Part shown: positions 1 through 7,745 of the stretch, one piece after another
How the letters are laid out: each line of letters begins with the position of its first letter
Numbering within the stretch: position 1 is the stretch's first letter
NCBI RefSeq assembly: GCF_020073745.1
Contig: NZ_JAIRAU010000012.1
Location: 25,303-89,302 of the forward strand
DNA from: Nannocystis pusilla
Lineage (GTDB): Bacteria > Myxococcota_A > Polyangia > Nannocystales > Nannocystaceae
Reading direction: 5' to 3'
DNA: 64,000 nucleotides
Program-made: the position numbers and the translations under genes
The notes under the pieces: generated by a model
The model's database searches: none
What the model saw: the letters and a program-made list of their open reading frames with translations, nothing else
Told to the model about the DNA's origin: nothing

Positions 1-16
1 GCGTCGGGATCGTTTC

Positions 17-1138
17 GTGCTATGGTCCCCGTTCCTCGCGATGCCAATCATCACAGTCCTCGCCGGCCTTCTCGCCGTGCAAGTGCCCGAGCCGCCGGCG
101 GCCGGACTGGTGTGGGAGGCGCCGCGCGGCTGTCCGGGGCGCGAGGAGCTGCTGGCGGCGGTCGAGCGCCGGCTCGGGCGGGCCTTCGCCGGTGAGGTCG
201 AGGTCGAGGCCCGGGTCTCGCTGTACCCCGAGGCTCCGCGCTATCGCCTGACGCTGCGGATCGCCACGCGCGGTCGCGGGGCGACCCGCACGCTGACGTC
301 GCAGCGGTGCGCGGCCCTCGTCGACGCGACGGCGCTGCTGGTGGCGACCGCGGCGCGGCGCGAGGCCGGGGTGGCCGCGGCGGCCGGCGTGGAGTCGCCG
401 CCGCCCCGGCCGCCCGCGGACGCGGCGGGCGAGGTCGAGATCGGAGAGGCGGCCGAGCTGTCGCCCGAGACGGAGCCCGGGCCCGAACCCACGCCCGCGC
501 CGCAGGGGCCGGGGGCGCCGGAAGCGGCCATGGAGATCGAGATGGCGGGCCCGCTGTCGGGCGAGCCGGTGAGCTCGGAGACCCCGCTGCAGGCACCTGG
601 ACGGCCGCGGCGGCGGCTCGGCGGGGCGCTGAGGGTTCAGGGCGGGCCGGAGTACGGGGCGCTTCCAGGCGTCTCCGGGGCGGTCATGCTGGCGGGGGGC
701 CTGCTGTGGCGGCGGGCGCGGCTGGAGCTGCGCGGCACGTTCCTCTCCCCGCGCACGAAGGCGCTGCAGCCGGAAGGCGAGCTGCGGGCGTTCGCGGGCA
801 TGGGCGCGGCGCTCGGCTGCGGGCGGCTGGGCCCGCGGCGGGTCGAAATCCCGCTGTGCGGCGGGCTCGAGGTGGGCGGTGTGCGTGGGATCGCGCAGGG
901 GGTGGTCGGGGCGCGCAGCACGACCGGGCTCTGGCTGGCGGTCGTGGCCTCGGCCGGCGTGGCCGTGGCCGTGCACCCGCGGGTGCGCGTGGGCGCGGCG
1001 CTCGAAGGCGTCGCGGGGATCCTGGTGCCGGGCTTCGAGCTGCGCGACCCTGGGCCGCCGGTGCCGCTCTTCGCGTCGTCCCGGATCTCGGGCCGGCTGC
1101 TGTTCGCGGTGGAGCTGCGATTTCGTGACCCGCGGTGA
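17..1138 (+). CDS. Barrel-like exported protein upstream of an ECF sigma factor
   Basis: I do not recognise a named family. The protein (373 aa from GTG at 17; ATG at 41 is an equally good start and gives a cleaner signal peptide) has a hydrophobic N-terminus, an N-terminal domain of about 100 residues with paired cysteines (a CPG motif and QRCAALVDATALL), a Pro/Glu/Ala-rich linker (about residues 120-200) and a C-terminal half of short alternating strands ending in RFRDPR, which suggests an outer-membrane beta-barrel. The stop overlaps the GTG of the sigma factor gene (GTGA), so the two are translationally coupled. The 38079-39140 product is a clear paralogue with the same order of domains (QVPEPP near the N-terminus, GGPEYGA..PG.SGA in the barrel region, R-I-R-D-x-R type end). 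It is likely a surface sensor or target of the adjacent sigma factor; that role is inferred. Confidence 0.72.
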   Translation: MLWSPFLAMPIITVLAGLLAVQVPEPPAAGLVWEAPRGCPGREELLAAVERRLGRAFAGEVEVEARVSLYPEAPRYRLTLRIATRGRGATRTLTSQRCAALVDATALLVATAARREAGVAAAAGVESPPPRPPADAAGEVEIGEAAELSPETEPGPEPTPAPQGPGAPEAAMEIEMAGPLSGEPVSSETPLQAPGRPRRRLGGALRVQGGPEYGALPGVSGAVMLAGGLLWRRARLELRGTFLSPRTKALQPEGELRAFAGMGAALGCGRLGPRRVEIPLCGGLEVGGVRGIAQGVVGARSTTGLWLAVVASAGVAVAVHPRVRVGAALEGVAGILVPGFELRDPGPPVPLFASSRISGRLLFAVELRFRDPR

Positions 1139-2340
1139 CGGAAGTCAGGGCCGCCGGAGAATCGAACCAACAGGTGATGCACGTCCCGGCGACCGACGAC
1201 GAACCAGGGCCCGACGACGAGCCGCGCCGCGCGCGGTTTCACGCCATCTACCGCCGCGAGTTCGGGTTCGTGTGGGCGGCGGCGCGGCGCTTCGGGGTGC
1301 CGCCGGCGGCGATCGATGACGCGGTGCAGGACGTGTTCATCACCGCCTATCGCCGGCTCGACGTGCTCCGCTACGAGGTCTCGCCGCGGGCGTGGCTGTT
1401 CGCGGTGACGCGGCGGGTCGCGTGGCGCTACCGGCGGGGGGCGACGCGGACGGCGCGACGCGTGGCGGCGCTGGCCGAGACGTGGCCGGCGCCGCACGAC
1501 GCCCCGCACCAGCGGCACGACACGGCGCAGCAGCTCGAGCAGGCGCTGGCGCAGCTCAGCAGCGAGCTGCGGGCGGTGTGGGAGATGTCCGAACTGCTGG
1601 GGATGAGCGGGCCGGAGATGGCGGCCGAGCTGGCACTGCCGCTCAACACCGTCTATTCGCGGCTGCGCCTGGCGCGGGGGCAGCTGCAGGCGCGCCTCGG
1701 CGAGGCGGAGCTGGCGGCCTGCGCCGAACAGACGCGCCGCCGCGAGGCGCCGCCGGCCGGGCAGGCGCAGCGCACCTGGGCGTTGCTCGGGCCGGCGCTC
1801 GGCAAGACCGGGGCGAGCGGGGTGCTGGGGGCGCTGTCGGCGAGCCGCGCGGCGGTGGCGGCGACGCTGATCGTCGCCGGCGGGGCGACGGTCCAGGCGG
1901 TCGCGCGCCCCGAGCGACGAGCGGCCGCGGAGGCCCGGGCGGAGGTCGAGCACGGCGCAGAGCACCTGTCCCCCGAGACAGATGATGCGGCGAGCCGCTC
2001 GGAGCCGCCCGCCGCGGCGACGCCGGCGCCGGTGCAGCGCGAGGCAGCAGCGCCGGCACCGGCCCGGCCCGACCGGCTGTCCGCCGAGGTGGCGCTGCTC
2101 GACGAGGCGCGGACACGCCTGGACGGCGGCGCTCCGGCGGCCGCGCTGGCGCTGCTGGGCACGCACGCGAGCGAGTTCCCGCGCGGCGCCCTGGTCGACG
2201 CGCGCGAGGCGGCGCGGGTCGAGGCCCTGTGCGCGCTGGAACGCGGCGACGAGGCCGAGGCGAGCGCCCGGCGCCTGGTCTCCGCGCACCCCGTGTCGCC
2301 GCTGGCGCAGCGCTTCGAGCATTACGTGTGCGCGCGCTGA
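1135..2340 (+). CDS. ECF sigma factor with fused membrane segment and TPR-like tail
   Basis: RNA polymerase sigma-70 factor of the ECF type. Region 2 spans about residues 38-105 (DDAVQDVFITAYRRL, followed by the RAWLFAVTRRVAWRYRR helix) and region 4 about 130-185 (LLGMSGPEMAAEL, NTVYSRLRLAR). Unlike a plain ECF sigma (about 190 aa), it continues to 401 aa: a hydrophobic stretch at about 228-253, a Pro/Ala linker, and a C-terminal helical-repeat region (about 313-401; LLDEARTRL, then AARVEALCALERGDEAEA). The tail resembles the TPR-like end of the FecR protein at 15359-16360, so the protein may carry its own membrane-tethered anti-sigma-like module. The GTG start overlaps the upstream stop; ATG at 1177 is an alternative. 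The gene at 36842-38038 is a paralogue with the same extension. Confidence 0.88.
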   Translation: MTEVRAAGESNQQVMHVPATDDEPGPDDEPRRARFHAIYRREFGFVWAAARRFGVPPAAIDDAVQDVFITAYRRLDVLRYEVSPRAWLFAVTRRVAWRYRRGATRTARRVAALAETWPAPHDAPHQRHDTAQQLEQALAQLSSELRAVWEMSELLGMSGPEMAAELALPLNTVYSRLRLARGQLQARLGEAELAACAEQTRRREAPPAGQAQRTWALLGPALGKTGASGVLGALSASRAAVAATLIVAGGATVQAVARPERRAAAEARAEVEHGAEHLSPETDDAASRSEPPAAATPAPVQREAAAPAPARPDRLSAEVALLDEARTRLDGGAPAAALALLGTHASEFPRGALVDAREAARVEALCALERGDEAEASARRLVSAHPVSPLAQRFEHYVCAR

Positions 2341-2361
2341 ATGGTGTGACCCGAGGGGTGT

Positions 2362-2390
2362 AGTGTCGACATTCAGAGAATGTCGACACT
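2362..2390. terminator. Perfect 13-bp hairpin between convergent genes
   Basis: AGTGTCGACATTC is followed after a 3-base AGA loop by its exact reverse complement. It lies between the convergent sigma factor gene (ends 2340) and the Cys-rich lipoprotein gene (ends 2402). There is no clear U-tract on either side, so it would be a bidirectional terminator of the hairpin-only type. The palindromic core could also bind a protein. Confidence 0.7.
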
Positions 2391-2401
2391 GCGACCGCGC
2401 G

Positions 2402-3718
2402 TCACCCCTCGACCGAGGCGGCGACCGTGACGGCCGCCTCGAGCTGGGCCTTCAGGATGTCGGCCGAGGTGGTCAGGAGCTGCGCCGCCGTTGGCAGCGA
2501 TGCGCTCGCGCATTCGGCTCCGATCTTGGTCTTGAGATCGGGGCTGTCGGACAGCTGGCTCGCCAGGCTCGCGACCGCCGCCTGGCCCGTGGCCCCGAGC
2601 GTCGCTGCCGTGTCGATCAGACGCGCGGCGCGGCGGGTCGAGGCCAGGAGCGCTGCGAAGCGCTCCTGGAAGCTGGTCTGGAACGCGTGGAGCTCGGCCT
2701 GGAGCTGCGGGTCGTTGCTGGCGGCGCCGTTCAGCCGGTAGTCGATGCTCGTCGGCGGCGGGTAGCACTGCACGCCCGCCTCGACCGTCGCCTCGACCGT
2801 CGCCTCGCACTCGGCCGCCGTCGGCGCGCTCAGCTTGCCGTCGCACGGGCCGGTACAGGAGCCGCTCACCGTCGCGCTGCCCTCGCAGTGCGCCTCGTGG
2901 TCCTGGGCGCAGTCCGCCGGCGGGTCCGTGAACTCGCACACGCCGAGGCAGCGCCCCGGGCAAGCGCCGCCCCCGCTCAGGTCGCACTCGCCCTGGCACA
3001 TCCCCGCGCAGCGACCGACGAAGTCCTGGCCGTCGCAGATGCCCTTGCACGTGCCGTCGCAGGCCGCCGCGATGTCGAGCTGACAGCTCCCCAGGCACTC
3101 GCCCTCGCACTGGAGCTGCGGCGCGATGCCGCGACACGTCAGCGTACCGTCGCTCCGGCAATCGGCCTGGGCGCTGGCGTCGATCGGGCACCTGCCCTCG
3201 CAGCGCACGTCGATCATGCCCGGATGGGCGCCGGGATCGCACTCCGCGACCGCGGTGGCGGCGGCGGCGAAGCGCGACTCGCAGCGGGCCGGCGGGGCCT
3301 CGATGGTCCAGCCGGCGTCGATGTCGACGAAGGCGGCCAGCTTGGCGTCGAGCGCCGCCTTGAAGTCGGCCGCACCGGTGGCGCCGACGAGGGCGGAGAG
3401 CCCGTTGAGCTGGTGCTGGAGGTCGTCCGCGGTCGCTTGCATCGCGCCCGAGAGCTCGAGCGTCGCGGCGAAGAAGGCGTCGAGCTGGGCGATGCCCGAG
3501 ACCGTGAACTTGCCGTTGATGAACGCGGAATCGTCACACTCGAGGCCACACTGCTCGCCGTCGCTCCCGCCGGTCGGCGGGGTGTTCGTGTCGGTCACCG
3601 GCCCGAACGTGCCGAACGTCGATTCTCCGGCGGTGGAGTCCGACTGTGCGGCGGTGCAGGCCGACGCGATCGCTGCCATGGACAATACGATAAACCACGA
3701 AGACTTGAATGCGAGCAT
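2402..3718 (-). CDS. Cys-rich lipoprotein with a CxGxCxGxC array
   Basis: Secreted lipoprotein of 438 aa. From the ATG at 3718 the N-terminus (MLAFKSSWFIVLSMAAIASAC) is a lipoprotein signal peptide with a cysteine after AASA-type residues; a GTG 13 codons upstream is less likely. The middle (about residues 155-285) is a run of short cysteine motifs such as CEGEC, CDGTCKGIC, CAGMCQGEC and CPGRCLGVC, about 30 cysteines in all, resembling a disulfide-stapled repeat. The flanking parts are helical: an N-terminal region with heptad-like leucines and a C-terminal region (QAELHAFQTSFQERF). No enzyme motif is visible. It is transcribed alone toward the 2362 hairpin. Probably an envelope structural or surface protein; function unknown. 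Confidence 0.82.
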   Translation of the reverse strand: MLAFKSSWFIVLSMAAIASACTAAQSDSTAGESTFGTFGPVTDTNTPPTGGSDGEQCGLECDDSAFINGKFTVSGIAQLDAFFAATLELSGAMQATADDLQHQLNGLSALVGATGAADFKAALDAKLAAFVDIDAGWTIEAPPARCESRFAAAATAVAECDPGAHPGMIDVRCEGRCPIDASAQADCRSDGTLTCRGIAPQLQCEGECLGSCQLDIAAACDGTCKGICDGQDFVGRCAGMCQGECDLSGGGACPGRCLGVCEFTDPPADCAQDHEAHCEGSATVSGSCTGPCDGKLSAPTAAECEATVEATVEAGVQCYPPPTSIDYRLNGAASNDPQLQAELHAFQTSFQERFAALLASTRRAARLIDTAATLGATGQAAVASLASQLSDSPDLKTKIGAECASASLPTAAQLLTTSADILKAQLEAAVTVAASVEG

Positions 3719-3911
3719 GACGCCGGCAGCGTACGCGCGGGTCCGGGCGACCGTCAAGAGCCGAGTCGGCGCGACGCGCGAATCACCCGGCTGACGCGCG
3801 CGCCCCTGCCGAGCGGTTCGACGATCGCGGGAGACATCCAGGAGGTCGATGCTCGCGCCGTGATGCCGGAGGTCGACGCCCTCGCCGCACCGCCGTGCTC
3901 GGCGCGTGGGC

Positions 3912-6245
3912 TCAGTAGCTGACTTGCACGCCGAGGACGGGCAGGATCGGCAGGCCGACGGCCGTTCGGGTGCGCGAGTAGTCCTGCGAATAGGTGATGC
4001 CCTCGGCGTTCTGGTGGTTGTACACGTTCATCACGTCGAGGTAGGCCCCGACGACGCAGCGGTGCAAGATCCACGTGCGGTCGACGCGGAGGTCGAGCTG
4101 GTGGAACACCGGCATGCGCGCGCCGTTGGTCGCGCCGAACAGCGGCGCGGGGTCGGTGGGGTACATGCCCCCGCCGTCGATCGCGCCGATGAACGGGGTG
4201 TAGGGCAGACCGGTGACGAGGCGGAACCGGCCGGCGATCGACCAGCGGCGCGGCAGCTTGTAACCGACCAGCATGACGAGGTTGTGGCGCTGATCGAAGT
4301 CGCTAGGAAACTTCTCCGTCCTGTACATCTCGCCGAACGAGATCGTGGTCGTCGAGCGCATCCACGTGTAGGCGATCCAGCCGAACAGCCGGGCGGTGAG
4401 GTCGTGGCGGAGCATGATCTCGAGCCCGGTGGTGGTCGAGCGAATGTCGGGCAGGGCCGGGATGTCGGGATCCGGCGGGGTGTCGGCGCGGAAATTGCGA
4501 TGGAACAGGGTGGTGTCGAGCTCGATGTGATCGGAGAGGTCGACGTGGACGTTGGCGCTGTACTGGACGGCCCGACTGGCGCCGATCCGTCCCTCCGGAT
4601 CGAACTCCAGCTGCGGATCGAGGTAGCGAATGGCGGCGGGGAACACGGTCATGTAATCGCCGGAGTAGACGGTGGGCCCGCCGAGCGGCAGATCGGGGGC
4701 GCCCCACTGGCTGAAGACGCCGGCGCTCGCGCTGCTGCGGCGATAGCTGGCCTGCGAGTACGTGCCGGCGGCGAGCTGGATCCGGACCCGCGCGTGCGGG
4801 GTGTAGCGCAGCAGCAGCCGCGGATCGACGGTGTGCGCCGCGTTGAGCGCGCCGGTGAACGCGTTGAAGCGGGCGCCGGCGATGATCGCGTAGCGCCCGA
4901 GCTCGAGCTGCGAGTGCAGGTATACGCCGGTGCTGGTGAGGAAGCCCCGCGTGCGCGTGTCGACGAGGAGGTTCTCGTTCCCCGTGCGGGCGCGCCGGAA
5001 CGAGCGGTAGCCGTCGAGCTGGGTGTCGACGCCGAGGGTGAGCTGAAGCGGTCGCCACGGCCGGACGCTGACCTCCGCGCGCAGGAGGCCGACGACGTCG
5101 TTGCGCCGTCGCATGAATTGCCAGCCGCCGTCGTAAGCGGTGCGGTCGAATCGCACGGCGGGGGCGAGCAGGAAGTCCCAGCGGCCGTGGCGCTTGCGGT
5201 AGGCGAGGTCGACCCGATGGAAGCCGTTCTGCATGGCCAGGCCCTCGCCGGAGCTGTAGGCCGCGCGGAAGTTGAAGGTGTCGGCCGCGCCGAGGAGCCG
5301 CATCGTGAGGGTGCCTCCGCGACCGGCGGGGTGGTCGAAGATGAATTGATAATCGTGGTAGCGCGGGCTGATGGCAGGGAGGCCGCGGGTGGCGTCGTCG
5401 GGCAGGGCGCCCAGGGCGAGGTCGAGGTAGCCGCGCTGAGCCGCGAGGATGAACGAGCCACCCCTGCCGAACGGGCCCTCGAGCCGGGCGCCGGCCGAGA
5501 TGATGTCGAGCTTGGCCTGACCGTGGACGCCGTCGCGCCGGCCGGCCCGCGGGGTGAGGTGGACGACGCCGCCGACGGCGTTGCCGTAATGGGCGGAGAA
5601 GTTGCCGGGCACGTATTCGATGCTCTGCAGCACGCCGGCCGGGACGATGCTGGCGAGGCCGGGGATGTGAAAGGCGCGCGGGAGCGGGTGCTCGCCGAAG
5701 AACACCTGCGATTGATTGGGGGCAGCGCCGCGCAGGATGAGGAGACCGAGGCCGCCGGGGACACGGGCGACGCCGGGCAGGTTCTGTAATGCGCGCAACG
5801 GGTCGCCCTGGCTGCCGGGCAGGTTGGCGATCTCCTCCGGCTGCAGCCTGGTGCTGACGGGGCTCGGCTTGCGGACGCGCTCCTGCTCGACGATCGTGCG
5901 ATAGCCGCCGGCGCCGTGCGGCTGGAGGTAGATCGTCGGCGGCTTGCGGCGCGACCAGTAGGCGGCAGGGGTCGGCTGCTCGAATCGCTGGTGGCCGGGG
6001 GCGACGACGATGAGCACGAAGGCGCGGCTCGGCAGGTCGGCGAGGAGGAAGCGGCCGTCGCCGTCGGACACGGCCTCGCGGGTCCACGCGCGGCCGTGAC
6101 GCGCGCGGGCGAAGACCCGGGCGCCGGCGATCGGGAGCCGCTCGCCGGCGCTGCGCAGCGTGCCCTGCACGGTGGTCCGCGCCGCGGGCTCAGCGGACGC
6201 CGGGGCGGCGGCGAGGAGGCATGCGAGGAAGGCGAGGGCGATCAT
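3912..6245 (-). CDS. TonB-dependent outer-membrane receptor
   Basis: Outer-membrane beta-barrel receptor of 777 aa that would take up a ligand using TonB/ExbBD energy. A signal peptide (cleavage after APASA, residue 18) is followed by a carboxypeptidase-regulatory-like domain (about 25-110; VQGTLRSAGERLPIAGARV, DGDGRFLLADLP), a plug domain (about 125-235; NLPGSQGDPLRALQNLPGV, LILRGAAPNQSQVFF, SIEYVPGNFSAHYGNAVGG) and a barrel reaching the C-terminal aromatic end (VSY). The ATG at 6245 overlaps the stop of the upstream lipoprotein gene (ATGA), so the two are co-translated. The ligand cannot be read from sequence. A longer open frame upstream of 6245 is only a shadow of the lipoprotein gene. 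Confidence 0.92.
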   Translation of the reverse strand: MIALAFLACLLAAAPASAEPAARTTVQGTLRSAGERLPIAGARVFARARHGRAWTREAVSDGDGRFLLADLPSRAFVLIVVAPGHQRFEQPTPAAYWSRRKPPTIYLQPHGAGGYRTIVEQERVRKPSPVSTRLQPEEIANLPGSQGDPLRALQNLPGVARVPGGLGLLILRGAAPNQSQVFFGEHPLPRAFHIPGLASIVPAGVLQSIEYVPGNFSAHYGNAVGGVVHLTPRAGRRDGVHGQAKLDIISAGARLEGPFGRGGSFILAAQRGYLDLALGALPDDATRGLPAISPRYHDYQFIFDHPAGRGGTLTMRLLGAADTFNFRAAYSSGEGLAMQNGFHRVDLAYRKRHGRWDFLLAPAVRFDRTAYDGGWQFMRRRNDVVGLLRAEVSVRPWRPLQLTLGVDTQLDGYRSFRRARTGNENLLVDTRTRGFLTSTGVYLHSQLELGRYAIIAGARFNAFTGALNAAHTVDPRLLLRYTPHARVRIQLAAGTYSQASYRRSSASAGVFSQWGAPDLPLGGPTVYSGDYMTVFPAAIRYLDPQLEFDPEGRIGASRAVQYSANVHVDLSDHIELDTTLFHRNFRADTPPDPDIPALPDIRSTTTGLEIMLRHDLTARLFGWIAYTWMRSTTTISFGEMYRTEKFPSDFDQRHNLVMLVGYKLPRRWSIAGRFRLVTGLPYTPFIGAIDGGGMYPTDPAPLFGATNGARMPVFHQLDLRVDRTWILHRCVVGAYLDVMNVYNHQNAEGITYSQDYSRTRTAVGLPILPVLGVQVSY

Positions 6246-7267
6246 GCGTCGTCTTCGGGGACGAACTGCAGCTCGACGAAGGCCTTGCCCCGGCGTTCGT
6301 CGACGATGTCGAGCCAGAGGGTGGTGGGCACGACGTCGTGGGGGACGACGAAGGTCGGGGACGGGAGGTCGGGGGCTGCCGGTCGCTGGTCGGGCCCGTC
6401 GAACAGCACGGGCTCGCTGAACAACAGCTGATACCCGAACACTTCGGTGCGTCGCTCGAGCGGGCCCGTCCACGTGTCGTCGAGCGAGACCCAGTACTCC
6501 TGCGCGGCGTCGGCGGCGAAGCGCGGCTCGACGACGATGCGATCGCCGCGGCGGACCGGGACGGCCTCGCCGAGGTCGACGACGAGGTCCTCGCGGACGC
6601 CGCCGCGCTCGCGCGTGACGGTGAATCCCAGCACGGTCGGGTTGGTGTCGGCCTCCTCCGCGAGGACCTCGGGCGGAGCGTCGACGGACCCCGGCAAGAA
6701 CGGCAAGCCGAGCGGCGTGTCGCTGAACGGGGGCGCGCGCACGACGACGAAGCAGCCCCCCACATCCGGGCGCGGCGAGGCGCTCATGCGCTCGAGACAG
6801 TCCCGGGTCGTGAGCTCCGGGCGGCGGCTGCCGACGAGCAGGAGCACGAAGCCGGGATCGGGTGCGTACGCGCCGCCAAGGTGGACGCGGATCCGGTGGT
6901 CCTCGCCGAGCCGACACGACCCGGAGATGCCGATGGGCATCGGGTCGGGACAGTCGGCCAGCTCGAGGAGGTTCGACCCGCTCCACAGCGCGTCCCTGCA
7001 CTCCCACGAGCAGGCGACCCAGATCGGTGGCTGCAGCTCCTGGCCGGGCGGGACGGCGACCTTCCACTCGAGCTCGACGGTGTCGAGCGGGAGGACGAAG
7101 GCCCGGTGCCGGTCCGGCGGCACATTGAGCAGAGAGCCGTAGCCGCCGGGCTCGACGACCTCGACGAGGATCCCGCGGAAGCGCGCGTCGATCACCAGCC
7201 AGTCGTACTCGACCGGGACGCAGGCGGCCGATCCGAGGGTGCCGAGGGCGAGCAGCCAGCGCCTCAT
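6242..7267 (-). CDS. Lipoprotein coupled to the TonB-dependent receptor
   Basis: A 341-aa predicted lipoprotein: MRRWLLALGTLGSAAC is a short signal peptide with the lipid-modified Cys at residue 16. The mature part is rich in beta-strand-like segments, with cysteine pairs (VACSWECRD, DCPDPMPIGISGSC, DCLERM). I do not recognise a domain. It is first in a two-gene operon and overlaps the TonB receptor start by four bases. Lipoproteins encoded beside such receptors commonly act as ligand-capturing surface partners, which is the likely role here (inference). The ATG at 7267 was chosen because it begins the signal peptide; the frame stays open upstream but is not protein-like there. Confidence 0.82.
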   Translation of the reverse strand: MRRWLLALGTLGSAACVPVEYDWLVIDARFRGILVEVVEPGGYGSLLNVPPDRHRAFVLPLDTVELEWKVAVPPGQELQPPIWVACSWECRDALWSGSNLLELADCPDPMPIGISGSCRLGEDHRIRVHLGGAYAPDPGFVLLLVGSRRPELTTRDCLERMSASPRPDVGGCFVVVRAPPFSDTPLGLPFLPGSVDAPPEVLAEEADTNPTVLGFTVTRERGGVREDLVVDLGEAVPVRRGDRIVVEPRFAADAAQEYWVSLDDTWTGPLERRTEVFGYQLLFSEPVLFDGPDQRPAAPDLPSPTFVVPHDVVPTTLWLDIVDERRGKAFVELQFVPEDDA

Positions 7268-7492
7268 CACAGGGCACGTTAGCGCGCCCTGTCGGGGCCG
7301 ACCACTGGGGTCGTCGTGCGGTTTTTCTCGCCGAGCCGAGGCGACGGGCGGGAATGCAAAGATGTCCCCGAGATCATGTCGCGCCGTGTGGTCGCGGGTA
7401 TTGTCGAGATTGATATGGCGGCGAGGACATCTTGCCGAGGTTGTCTGAGCAGCCGCTGCGGTCTCGGACGAGTGAGAGTGCCGTCGCGGGCC

Positions 7493-7712
7493 GACGAGCG
7501 GGGCCGGCGACGATCGTCTCGAGGCGAGCGAGGGGCGGCGTGGTGGGACGCAGCGAGGGGCCCCATGCCTGACGCGCAGGCGCGGGATGTCTCTCCGGAC
7601 ATGTGATAGCAAAACACTCCGCGCCGAGCATCTGGCATGCAGGACTCGCGTCGCGAGGGACCCGCCACGCCGCCCCTCGCTCGCCTCTCGCCAGTCTCCG
7701 GGCCCCGCGCCT
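7493..7712. repeat. Dispersed intergenic element, copy 1 (long inverted repeat)
   Basis: A stretch of about 220 bp that aligns over its whole length with 46013-46232 at roughly 70 percent identity by eye. It is framed by an inverted repeat: the arm GAGGCGAGCGAGGGGCGG (continuing CGTGG) has its exact 23-base complement near the right end (CCACGCCGCCCCTCGCTCGC then CTC), with further imperfect pairing inward. An inner pair GGCGCGG/CCGCGCC nests inside. The copies share the core GGGACGCAGC and GGGGCCCCATGCCT. It sits in the 478-bp gap between the lipoprotein start (7267) and the decarboxylase end (7746). It could be a structured RNA, a REP/BIME-like element or a MITE. Confidence 0.75.
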
Positions 7713-7745
7713 CACTTGCGCGCGGGGACCGTCGTGCACTCGCGT

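Noticed and set aside
6246..7277. A minus-strand frame open from 7277 straight through the TonB receptor to 3912, as one 1121-aa protein
   Set aside because: The upstream part has Arg/Pro-rich non-protein composition and lies in a different frame from the lipoprotein gene with a clear signal peptide; the receptor has its own signal peptide at 6245.
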